A stretch of DNA of 64,000 bases, taken from positions 2,480,001 to 2,544,000 of the forward strand of contig NC_048536.1 in assembly GCF_902806685.2 (NCBI RefSeq), written 5' to 3'. The position numbers and the translations under genes are program-made. Below the pieces are notes generated by a model. The model worked only from the letters and a program-made list of their open reading frames with translations, made no database searches and had not been told where the DNA came from. Positions 50,301 through 57,786 of the stretch are shown piece after piece (positions within the stretch are counted from its first letter, which is position 1; each line of letters starts with the position of its first letter). The stretch comes from Maniola hyperantus (Eukaryota; Arthropoda; Insecta; Lepidoptera; Nymphalidae).

Positions 50301-53084
50301 CGTTTTACCTTAATTAAATTACTGTTTGTTCTCGCCTGTTGACATCGACTGATCTCATGTATGTGTAGGAAAGACTGAAATGCCTAAAAGATAATGATGA
50401 TAATGATTAAGACGGATAAGTCAGGACTACTACTTATTAGATTAACCGAGCCTACGTGGGCGTACTAACAATAATCTCGCACACTACGAGACATATCACC
50501 AACTACCCTCAACTATACCTACCGTCAATAATAATGAGTCATGACAACAACGTCTCTTATGAGACTAGACAAACCCTAAGTAACACTAGCTAAGTCCCTA
50601 CCTAGCTACCGGCTCCACCATGTCCCCATACCAGTCCCAGACCAACAAGCTAACCTAGCTATTACAACCTATATTAGTTAAATCACCATCAACCACAACA
50701 ATGACTTTAGTCTAATGCAAATTGAAGCAATACGAGAGGACTTACCAGATAAACAGCTGGTGAACACACACTATACCATCATTCACACAATCACATCACT
50801 TTTCACAACCTAGTACTATAACCTTTAACAACTGAAACCACATTAGGTCACAACAACAATGATAATAATAAAACCTACAGTACGACACACATAGTATCCA
50901 CTGAGAAGCGCCTCTGGCCGAAGCCAAACGAATAATCCTCTGCTTCGCACCGCGCCTGCCATTTTATTGTCTCAAAGTCGGCGGTGGGAAGCATGACGTA
51001 ATGTTCAATGCGCAATCTATTTTTTTTTTTTTTTGTATTTATTTCGATTTAGACTCATTACAAGCGCTTACGAAAGTCAAATCGGCATAGTACAATACAA
51101 TAATAAAATGATTGTACAAAATATGGCATATTATAATCTAGATAATACTAGTTAAAGATGGCATAAAAATTATTAAGTTACCCAAGCACCTTGTCGTAGT
51201 TTTGTAATAAAATGTCATAAATGCACTATATAAAATCTATTCACAACAAATGACGGCGCTGCCGTCATATGTATTAATGTTACCCATATAATATCGTTGC
51301 TGTGATAGCTGTGATAGCCTAGTGGTTAGGACGTCCGCCTTCTAATCGGAGGTCGGGGGTTCGATCCCGGGCACGCACCTCTAACTTTTCGGAGTTATGT
51401 GCGTTTTAATTATTTAAATATCACTTGCTTTAACGGTAAAGGAAAACATCGTGAGAAAACCTGCATGCCTGTGAGTTCTCCATAATGTTCTCAAAGGTGT
51501 GTGAAGTTTACCAATCCGCACATGGCCAGCGTGGTAGATTTGGCCAAAAACCTTCTCACTCTGAGACCCGTTGTCTGTAGTGAGCCGGCGATGGGTTGAT
51601 CATGATGATGATAATATCGTTGTGTAATATTTCAGCTGGACGGGGCAAAGCTTGGCATGGGTCCCGGCACGCCGGGCAATGAGGGTGTCTTGGCCAACTT
51701 CTTCAACTCTCTACTAAACAAGAACAAGCCCGGCTCGCCCGGCACGGGGGCTCCTGACGCACACAATATAATTATTTAGTCACTATATTGAGCATGCAAT
51801 ATTTTTAATTTCTTTAATTTCAATATTTTTTAAATTCTAATCCTATGTTCTTTTCTTTTTGTAACATAAAATTCTAAAGAGTGAAACAAAAGTGGCGGAT
51901 GACGGATGCTTCCGTCAGAGTCGTATTATCTTGCAAGACGACTGTCTAAATTCAATATCGCCGTTGAATTTTACGTTTGATTCAAACATCGTTACCATCG
52001 TTTTTTTTCTAAAATCTTTAATTTCTTTTTTAATAATTATTATTTTGTTTGTCCCACAAATGAGGATTTTCTTTAAAAATGTCGATTACTTCAATCCATG
52101 CTTCCGGTTCGTCCGGCGTCATTTTAATTTTTTTAATGCGCGCGCGCAACCAACGCGCAACACAACTTGACGGCTGTCGCGACCGAACTGACAAAATAAA
52201 TCGGGCCGACGCGACGCGACGGCCCTACACACTTGCAGGGCGACAGGGCGTTTGCCTCAATATAGGAGACATCGGATGCATTTCTTGTCCTGCCGGCCGA
52301 TTTAGGAAGCGATCTAGGATCGGACTCACAATGACCCTACACACGAGATGTTTAGGAGGCAATCTAGGATCCTCCCCACTTTTCCACGCTGAATTGGCCC
52401 TGCCGCAGTGTCGTGAGTAGCGGCCTTAAAAGCCATTAATTGGGAATTGCATTGCCAAATGTCAGTTGTCACTTTGCTTTGTTTGTTGTTGTATTCGTTG
52501 AGTTACGGGCTCCTTCTTCGCGTGCTTTCTAATTTTGCTTTTTTTCATTGCCCCCCTGCTTCGTTAACGGACTCCGAGAATCTTGCTTAGGTACACGACT
52601 GAATTGGCCTTGTTATTTTGGGATACGACACCACGCCTATCGATTGGATATTGACGAAATGGACCGCTGTGCTAATTGTGGTATACTCATTTTTACTTCT
52701 TCAATTGCTCAGCTCCTAGATTGACAAATCTTGCCAAATTTTCAATTATGGATTATTTAAATGTTAGTTTTAAAATGGTGCTACTTTCATCTTGTTATCA
52801 ACAAAGGGCCCAGGTCTCTATGATGATAATATCGTTGTGTAATATTTCAGCTGGACGGGGCAAAGATCGGCATGGGTCCCGGCACGCCGGGCAATGAGGG
52901 TGTCTTGGCCAACTTCTTCAACTCTCTACTATACAAGAACAAGCCCGGCTCGCCCGGCACGAGGGCTCCTGACGCGTCGCCTGCAGCGGCGGCCGCGCGC
53001 TCCGATGCGGCAGCGGAGCTCGACCGACTCACGCGGGCCAAGCGCGCGCCGCCGCCCATTGACCTTAACACGTCCGAGTGCTAG
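38235..53084 (+). CDS. Dlic: Cytoplasmic dynein 1 light intermediate chain, complete
   Basis: Orthologue of Drosophila Dlic and human DYNC1LI1/2. It binds the dynein heavy chain through a Ras-like fold and recruits cargo adaptors through its C-terminal helices. Joined exons (plus): 38235-38308, 38566-38756, 39849-40052, 46683-46894, 48247-48476, 49137-49248, 49550-49690 and terminal exon 52851-53084: 1,398 nt, 465 residues. An alternative terminal exon at 51636-51779 would give 435 residues. All junctions are GT-AG and in phase. The P-loop GDNETGKT is at residues 50-57 and TKTD takes the place of the guanine-specificity motif near 226-229. The signatures EKEHDYRDEHFDFMQ and FCLQYGAALFYTSAKE are typical. 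Adaptor-binding helix 1 (GVLANFFNSLL) is at 405-415 and helix 2 (AELDRLTRAKR) at about 442-452. The gene is divergent from lgd and carries unusual exon duplications. Confidence 0.95.
38566..38756 (+). CDS. Dlic: Dlic exon 2 (P-loop)
   Basis: Acceptor TTTACAG|GTCC. Encodes WSAILEEVQNQGNTKLPSN, then NVLVLGDNETGKTTLVAKL with the nucleotide-binding loop, ending DVRDEYRD. Phase 1 out. Confidence 0.95.
38795..39000 (-). repeat. GTTT-type Helitron-like element, decayed
   Basis: Minus-strand copy in Dlic intron 2, followed by a small GGCGAACTTCG-family fragment at 39000-39040. Confidence 0.55.
39080..39297 (-). repeat. GTCA-type Helitron-like element
   Basis: Minus-orientation copy: ACTAGCTTATATGATCGCGA at the left, GTCAGTCAGTCA and TATATATTTAGA at the right. 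Dlic intron 2. Confidence 0.75.
39541..39733 (-). mobile_element. LINE ORF2 C-terminus remnant
   Basis: The minus strand encodes HFLTNRVVHIRNKLPKDVV and SSVKQFKNRLGYF, the common C-terminal end of Jockey/CR1-type ORF2 proteins (NRVV..WN.LP..VV...S...FK..L). Only about 60 residues remain. It lies in Dlic intron 2. Confidence 0.7.
39849..40052 (+). CDS. Dlic: Dlic exon 3
   Basis: Encodes HTRLSVWVLDGDPGHTNLL, TLVVLTVAMTTPWGILDQL and WASVLGDHIDKLDL, the core strands of the Ras-like fold. Acceptor TTTCCAG|AT, donor CCTG|GTGAGT, phase 1. Confidence 0.95.
40405..40560. repeat. Fold-back MITE with TTAGTTTAGTTTAG arms, second copy
   Basis: Very close to 14770-14935 (GTACACAATCTCTAAACTAA left, inverted right arm near 40520-40545). 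Confidence 0.75.
40808..41000 (+). repeat. GTCA-type Helitron-like element, 3' end lost
   Basis: Typical start and body; it stops before the terminal hairpin. Confidence 0.65.
41418..41729 (-). repeat. SINE family A, nearly complete
   Basis: Minus orientation; tRNA-like head at the right end (GATAGCCTAGTGGTTAGG), (ATC)n tail at the left. Dlic intron 3. Confidence 0.75.
41998..42220 (+). repeat. GTCT-type Helitron-like element, nearly intact
   Basis: ATCCATACTAATATTATAAA to GCGGACGAAGTCGCGGGC then ATCAGCTAGT. The best reference copy in the window. Confidence 0.82.
42238..42612 (+). repeat. MINE-2-like element
   Basis: Starts AGGGTTCCGTACCTCAAAAA right after the preceding Helitron-like element; the distal end is shortened. 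Confidence 0.72.
42625..42851 (-). repeat. GTCA-type Helitron-like element
   Basis: Minus orientation, full length, ACTAGCTTATGCTCGCGACT at the left. Confidence 0.8.
42852..43587. other. AT-rich intron 3 DNA of Dlic, nothing recognised
   Basis: Contains short T-rich open frames (43117-43323, 43353-43538) with hydrophobic, low-complexity translations and no domain. No repeat family seen. Confidence 0.45.
43588..43878 (-). repeat. MINE-2-like element, partial
   Basis: Minus orientation; hairpin end at the right (GGATCCTACAAGGGTTCCG). Confidence 0.68.
44320..44650 (+). repeat. (AAAGTC)-family repeat split by a Helitron-like insert
   Basis: Left flank TAATTTATTCAAAAT and right flank TAGGTAATAAATTACAC rebuild the junction seen intact at 422-480. 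The insert is the GTCT-type element at 44347-44525. Confidence 0.72.
44738..44902 (+). repeat. tRNA-derived SINE, family C
   Basis: CCTCAATAGCTCAACCGGTA head, GGTTCAAACCCCGCCCG box, ATGGCTAATATTCTTTAAAA tail. Confidence 0.72.
45187..45474 (+). repeat. SINE family A, nearly complete
   Basis: Head CTGTGATAGCCTTGTGGTTA and GGTTCGATCCCC box; ends TGGGTTGGTCATGATGAGAT. Confidence 0.75.
45981..46205 (+). repeat. GTCA-type Helitron-like element
   Basis: TAAATATATAAAAGGAAAAG to GTGGACGAAGTCGCGAGC then AAGCTAGT. Confidence 0.78.
46533..46640 (+). repeat. SINE family B fragment before Dlic exon 4
   Basis: TAGCGTTCCGGTACGATGCG and the GGCAAAACCGGGCCG block; lies 40 bp upstream of the exon 4 acceptor. 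Confidence 0.6.
46683..46894 (+). CDS. Dlic: Dlic exon 4
   Basis: Encodes QRLQSKKQQVQKWQRYTEPG, ELEPNASSPMKRSSRNLSD, an Asp run and NLGLDIVVVATK. The acceptor CCTCCCACAG and the first 20 nt recur 251 bp downstream. The intron upstream is 6.6 kb and full of repeats. Phase 0 out. Confidence 0.94.
46927..46953 (+). pseudogene. Duplicate of the exon 4 acceptor and first 20 nt of Dlic
   Basis: 27 bp identical to 46676-46702 (CCCACAG plus AACAAAGGTTACAAAGTAAA). It starts 32 nt into intron 4 and is followed by a good donor (CCTAA|GTAAGC at 46970), which would define a 37-nt mini-exon. Using it would break the frame. Confidence 0.85.
47090..47439 (-). mobile_element. SINE family B, full length
   Basis: Minus orientation with a T-rich left end (poly-A tail) and head CTGGCGTAGTGGTGAGCGC at the right. 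Dlic intron 4. Confidence 0.75.
48247..48476 (+). CDS. Dlic: Dlic exon 5
   Basis: Encodes TDYMTTLEKEHDYRDEHFD, FCLQYGAALFYTSAKEDKN and YGLPFRTPALIVEKDAV, the most conserved block of the family. Donor CTGAT|GTAAGT, phase 2. Confidence 0.96.
48821..48980. repeat. GC-rich palindromic MITE (CGCGACAGGT arms)
   Basis: GCACGCGACAGGTGGAGATG faces CCATCTCGACCTGTTGCTTA. Dlic intron 5. Confidence 0.72.
49137..49248 (+). CDS. Dlic: Dlic exon 6
   Basis: Completes the split Ile and encodes PAGWDSIKKISILYENMQTC and PDDYYRDVIVQPATRK. Acceptor TTTTTGCAG|ACCC, donor AAG|GTGAGT, phase 0. Confidence 0.96.
49550..49690 (+). CDS. Dlic: Dlic exon 7
   Basis: 47 codons: SGGHREAEVSAEDEQAFLQ, then RQLAALQAGTPAPRADSPLR and TTQRTTAQ. 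Acceptor ATTTTTAG, donor CAG|GTAAGT, phase 0. Its last 84 nt and the donor are the first unit of a 124-bp tandem array. Confidence 0.93.
49602..50097 (+). repeat. Four tandem 124-bp copies of the end of Dlic exon 7
   Basis: Units start at 49602, 49726, 49850 and 49974. Each holds the exon 7 tail (GCTGG.ACGCC, AGAACCAC, AGAACTACAG), the donor region and about 35 intronic bases (TATCCGGTTCGAAGGAC). Copy 2 begins with TGA after its would-be acceptor; copy 3 is open; copy 4 has lost its acceptor (TACAC) and begins CTG TAA. Confidence 0.93.
49855..49938 (+). CDS. Possible extra Dlic exon (array copy 3)
   Basis: Bounded by a pyrimidine-rich acceptor (GGTTCTCCCTGCAG) and donor CAG|GTAAGTG. It is 84 nt, phase 0 at both ends, without stops, and would add 28 residues (RQLAALHTGTPALRVGSLSR plus TTQRTTAQ) between exon 7 and the terminal exon. 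It could be a used cassette exon or a chance survivor; no transcript evidence is available. Confidence 0.45.
50365..50935. other. Dlic intron 7 stretch with strong A/C over G bias
   Basis: The plus strand is rich in A and C and poor in G (for example ATCACCATCAACCACAACA near 50683) for over 500 bp, unlike its neighbours. It has TAATGATGATAATGATTAAG at its left. No gene or known repeat is recognised. Confidence 0.45.
51017..51240 (-). repeat. Probable LINE 3' end, poly-T at left
   Basis: T16 at 51020-51035 followed by GTATTTATTTCGATTTAGAC and AT-rich sequence, the form of a retroposed 3'UTR on the minus strand. Confidence 0.45.
51300..51610 (+). mobile_element. SINE family A, complete, 12-bp target duplication
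   Basis: Flanked by ATAATATCGTTG at 51288-51299 and 51611-51622. The head has GATAGCCTAGTGGTTAGG and GGTTCGATCCCGG, the tail is (GAT)n. It lies 25 bp upstream of terminal exon A, and the last bases of its tail were carried along in the exon duplication. Confidence 0.9.
51636..51779 (+). CDS. Dlic: Dlic alternative terminal exon A (truncated C-terminus)
   Basis: Acceptor TAATATTTCAG|CTGG. Encodes LDGAKLGMGPGTPGNE, helix 1 GVLANFFNSLL, NKNKPGSPGTGAPDA, then a novel HNIII and stop. It shares 156 bp (51605-51760) with 52820-52975 at 97 percent identity and then runs into unrelated sequence, so helix 2 is missing. If spliced, Dlic ends at residue 435. The nearest AATAAA is at 52195. It may be used, or skipped in favour of exon B. 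Confidence 0.6.
   Translation: MDGAKLGMGPGTPGNEGVLANFFNSLLNKNKPGSPGTGAPDAHNIII
51761..52819. other. 1,059-bp filler between the two Dlic terminal exons
   Basis: Starts ACACAATATAATTATTTAG and ends GGGCCCAGGTCTCT. It includes short open frames (51892-52170, 52079-52420) without recognised domains, and a Cys-containing MDRCANCGI start at 52659. It is either an insertion that accompanied the duplication or later transposon DNA; neither end shows clear repeats. Confidence 0.45.
52851..53084 (+). CDS. Dlic: Dlic terminal exon B (full C-terminus)
   Basis: Same acceptor context as exon A. Encodes LDGAKIGMGPGTPGNE, helix 1 GVLANFFNSLL, YKNKPGSPGTRAPDA, an alanine-rich stretch, helix 2 AELDRLTRAKR and PPPIDLNTSEC, then TAG. 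This matches the usual two-helix C-terminus of the family, so I take B as the ancestral end. Confidence 0.88.
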   Translation: MDGAKIGMGPGTPGNEGVLANFFNSLLYKNKPGSPGTRAPDASPAAAAARSDAAAELDRLTRAKRAPPPIDLNTSEC

Positions 53085-53520
53085 CGCGACGCGGCTCAGT
53101 CGAGGTTGGTTTAGCTCCTTCATGTATCATCAGTGGGTCTTCTCCGTTTGGCTGGGACGGCCAGACGGGGGTACGGGCCTCCTTACCCGGATGTGGCGCT
53201 GGGCATCTTTGTACCCACGTGTTTGTTCTTTTAGCCATTATATAAGCGGCTAGGGCCTGCCATCTTGGCTTTGGGCCCAGGTGGTGTGATTGTTCCCATT
53301 CTTTGTTCACCGCGCAGCGGGTGGATCAGCCCATTTCGCCGCGCGCGGTGATGTTGTAGGTCCGTGTTAGTTCAGAGTGGGTCTCCGCACGATGGCGCTA
53401 GGTACGCCGTCCAGTGCAGAGACGGGGTCTTGTCCGGTGGGTAAGCAACGGGGATCCACACTGACAATTTATCCCGACAGGTGGCGCCTAAGTGAACCTG
53501 CCACAGAGGTGTAATAATCT
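53085..53520 (+). other. GC-rich sequence after Dlic exon B, possibly LINE-derived 3'UTR
   Basis: About 430 bp unusually GC-rich DNA with GGCGCTAGGTACGCCGTCC and GGTGGGTAAGCAACGGGG. It starts within 20 bp of the Dlic stop. The composition suggests a retrotransposon fragment within the 3'UTR; no reading frame is supported. Confidence 0.4.
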
Positions 53521-54169
53521 GTGAAACCGGCGTGTGTGCTGTCAAAAAAACTTTTATATCATGTAAAATGTATAAAATATACTTACATTCTTCAAGAATA
53601 TATGAGTGCCATTTTCAAGAGTTTTTTGGGCGTGCTGATTACAAAAATGGCATTTATCTTCCAAATCCAAAATGGCCGACTTGCCTTGCCTTTTTTTAAA
53701 GAAATCGATATGGGTGTCATTTCCCTGGTTTCGGGTTACTAATAACGAAAATGAAATTAATTTCCAAATTAATAGGTGACGTGATTTAGATGAAATCGGT
53801 ATGTCATTTTGACAGTTCTTTGTTGATTACAGAATTGATATCCAATTCCAAATCCAAGATGGCTGATGTGTATTTTTAAGAAAATTGTCAAATGATGCTT
53901 ATTGCATTGTGTAGTAATTTAGTAGAAGTATATTTTTCATTTCTTTACAGGTATATTAGTTTAGCGGGCGCGCAAGATATCGCCTGGCACGTGGAAGCTA
54001 AGCGGGCAACGTCCGCGGGCTTCCACATAATATGATACATTGCTGGCTTGTACTTTGTGTTGTCACGCCATATCCACGGCCACGCGGCAACGGAAACCGT
54101 ATTATTTATTCCGAACGCTTATATTATTGCGACAACCTTCGAGATTCTACCTTTTTATAGTCAGTTAAA

Positions 54170-54710
54170 AAATTACATCGATCAAGATTGGTTGAGCGCT
54201 GTATACATTTTACTAGCCAATCGCAAATGGGGGAAAAAAATATGTTGACCAAGATTGGCAAAGCGAATTTATTTGTTAGCTGATAGTAATTATTGAAAAA
54301 TATACATTGATCAAGATTGTTCCAGCGCTGTATCCTGTAAGCGATCGCGATTTGTGTAAAAGCAATCACGATTGTTCGAACGATGTATACTGTTTGTTTA
54401 TCGATCGCGATTAGTAAAATTACAATCAGGATTTTTCGGAACGCTGTATATTATTTTTTAATCAATTACGATTGATCTGATTGGTCGGTTATACGTCATC
54501 AACGCTTTCTGTCGACATAATATATCGTTAGTGTTTAATATGCCGAAGGCTTGTATTGTCGCGAAACGAGATTGGTGAATAATTTGTACGTCGATCAAGA
54601 TTGGTCGAGCGCTGTAGTGTGATTGGTCGGTTACAGGTTTGGTCAACAACGCCATCTGTTGATGAAATATCGTTAGTTTTATAGTATATCCGTCTTGATA
54701 TTACGAAAAT
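54170..54710. repeat. Degenerate tandem repeat, GATCAAGATTGGTCGAGCGC
   Basis: Related motifs start near 54178, 54246, 54307, 54367, 54424 and 54594 (GATCAAGATTGGTTGAGCGC, GATCAAGATTGTTCCAGCGC, ATCACGATTGTTCGAACG), spaced about 58 to 69 bp in the first five. A second pair of blocks (GATTGGTCGGTTA .. ATATCGTTAGT) repeats at 54479 and 54621. Confidence 0.65.
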
Positions 54711-57640
54711 GGTGCGATTAATGCAATAATCGCAATCCTTCTTAGTCCTGTTTTTAAGATAAAATACGTGACACAAAAACTACGTAAATACTCCAAGCTT
54801 GTATGAAGATGTTTTATCGTCCACGACGCTCTGTAGTGTGACGTCACAATCCGTTTGCAATTCATAAAACTTTGTATGGAAAAGCTCACTTTGATCTTCA
54901 TTATATTCTCATTTACTTTAAAAGGTATTTAATAAATAAAAACAAAATTTTCTTGTAATATATCCTAGATCATTTTGTTAGTCTAAGTTTTAACTAAAAT
55001 TCAACCCGACACACAGAAGCAAATAACAACAATTGCAATAATCGCAATCACAGATTTCGTAATACAGGACAGGATAAGCATTGGTGCGTATTCGGTTGTA
55101 CAAGATTAAACTGACTGTCTAAAAAGTAGTGTTGTCCTTTTCACGTTGTTCTCTAAAGACAAGGACAGCGCTATTTTTTAGATCCGTCCATTTAGAGATT
55201 TGAGTACGATCGAATCAGCACAGCTAACGGCAGTGTGATGTACTTTATATAAAGGTTAATGTATTGTAATATTAAGGAGAAAAGAAGAGACATTTTTTAC
55301 ATAACTTATTAAAACTAATTAATGTTATATCTATGTTTTTTTTGTAATCTATGGCAGCCTTGTATGTGAAGAATGCCTCTGAATATAGTTATAATATATA
55401 GTTCACCTAGATTAGCTGGGGAGTCGAATATATTGGAATGTAGATTTGCGCGATTTGAAAGCCACCCGGGCCATATATGAAATATTAGTATTTCAGCCCA
55501 AAAACATTCATACATTTCGAGTATCGATACTCTACGTTGTCGAAATGTACTAACCCTACTGATGTAATAGCAGTTTGGTCCCCAGTATGCTCAGTATGAG
55601 ATTTTACATAGCTTAACAACGTTAGGTTAACAGCCTTGTTTTGATGCTGAAATTCGTCCTTATATACTATCTATATTTCTCATTGTAACTGTTTGTCTCT
55701 ACAAAATAAATTAAATTCAATTCAATTCAATATCTGCAGCCAGAGCACGAAGCAAAAAATATTGTTCAATTAAAATCGATGATACTGAATTTTCGACCTT
55801 AAATCTAGGACCTTTTGATTCATTTTACTTTGACATTATTGTGTTTCGATGCTCGAATTCCATCTACGTTGGTTAGCTGTATTATGCATAAATTTTGAGA
55901 ACGCGCCCGCCATATTTGCTCTGTGTCAACTGTCATGTTAAAAGTATGGTTTACCCTTAGAGTATTTAAACTAATAGAGAGAAATTACCTGCGGTTTTAC
56001 CGTGTATTTTTTAGCACAGAAAATGGCGGCGCTTGTTCATAGTATCAGCTAATCAGCTGTCATAACAAAAGATTAGGTTATTTATTTACAAGAAAAGCAA
56101 GTACTTACACTGGCACAGCAAATGGCGGAATGTGCCGAAACCCTAATTTTATAGTTATGTTGAAATGTAGTTTTTTTTTTTTTTTTTGAAAATTTCGATA
56201 AGCTTGAACTAGTTAGTTTAGAGCTTAGCTATCCGCTATTTTCTATAGGACATTAGGGCAACACTTTATATCTCTAGTCTATGGGTTTACCCAACTATAA
56301 CATAACTAAAATCGCACTTTTGATATGTCAGTTGACACATATAAATATGGCGATTGGCGAATGCGTTCTTAAAATGTATGCAAATGAAATCTCATATAAG
56401 CGCACAGCAATTATTATTTAACGAGAAGGTTTCCAGGTAACGTTCGAGAAATTTTTCATAGATGGCGCTGAATATATTACCACCACTAAAGACGAAAAAT
56501 AATACCTATATCTATATCATGTATGCTTTAAAATTTAAAATTTAAATCGGATGCGAAATTAATTACTTCTATTATAGTTCACAGATTTTGTGGGGAAAAA
56601 CTGTAAGGAAAATTGCAGTGCACGCTAGCTCTACTCTTCATCTATGTCATTGATTGACACGACCTAAACATTAAAGCATAGATCATAAATTCAAAATTCT
56701 TTGATCTTTTATCGTTATGTATTTTATGTCTTTTTTCTTGTACCTTTATTCGTATTTAAATTTATTATGAATCATCTAGTTAGTGTAAGTGGCACTGCCG
56801 TTCTAATTAGATATAAAATAAATAAATAAATAAAGATATAGGTATTTTTTCTCTTTCGTGGCGACCTATGCGAAATATTCAAGAGACATCGATGAAAATT
56901 TTATTGAAGCTGTCCCTGAAACTTCCTCATTCCTCAGCTAAGCTAGGCGTTCTATACTTAATTCCATTGCAGTGAAACGAAATCGAGAGTTGTAATAATT
57001 TCCTATTCAGTAATATTTTATTTTTTACTTGTAATATTAATAATAATAATACGTTTTATGATATTAAGTATTTATTTAGTTAGCTTATGTTTGAATTTAT
57101 TCGATAATAGAGCCTTTTGAATCCTCTTGAGATTAACGAGTATTTTATATAGAACTGAATCGGTAATGATGACAAAATCTAAAGATCAGTACACATTGAT
57201 CCAGTGCGTTCAGCCAGTGCAGGCTACATAAACGCCGCTGTTTGCGAATTGCTCTCAGATCTATTTATATTTTGTCTGGAAACCCATAAAAGTCGGTCCG
57301 CACATGTTTTTGGCCAAGTGGTCTATGCACATTCGCCGAGTGCGTTGGTTCAATGTGTGCTAAGTTATCATACAAATATGAGTCAGGGTTACCATGTTAA
57401 ATTTTATGAATTTAGGACTTCCCAATTTTACTATTGAATTCGATCAAAAAATTGAATGTTTTTGTATTTAATTCATAACTATAAGATTTCTGAAAAATAA
57501 CTAACACAACTATTCAATACATTTATTGTTTAGTTTAATTGGTTTCAGTTCTATTTAAATTGCTCATATCCAAAATTGTGATCTTCTATGAAGACTGACA
57601 GTCATGTGGGGATATTATAGTATGCACAATACAGTCTATA
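54711..57640. other. AT-rich DNA downstream of Dlic, no gene recognised
   Basis: Almost free of the repeat families that fill the rest of the window. AATAAA hexamers occur at about 54932 and 55706. It may include a long Dlic 3'UTR or simple intergenic DNA. Confidence 0.4.
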
Positions 57641-57786
57641 TTTGTACAAATCATTTCTTATTGTAACGAAAAAACGGGGTTTGGACAAAAATAGTTTACA
57701 CCTGCTTAATTTAATTTGTACAAATCATTTCTTATTGTAACGAAAAAAACGGGGTTTGGACAAAAATAGTTTACCTGCTTAATTTA
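57641..57786. repeat. Two tandem copies of a 72-74 bp unit
   Basis: Units 57641-57714 and 57715-57786 share TTTGTACAAATCATTTCTTA and GGGGTTTGGACAAAAATAG with one or two small indels. Confidence 0.93.

Noticed and set aside
52659..52712. MDRCANCGI start as a zinc-binding gene fragment
   Set aside because: Only two cysteines, followed directly by an uninformative frame; at most a remnant of a retroelement.
52847..53253. Alanine/arginine-rich frames overlapping Dlic exon B
   Set aside because: GC-rich shadows of the true frame, which has the conserved GVLANFFNSLL motif.
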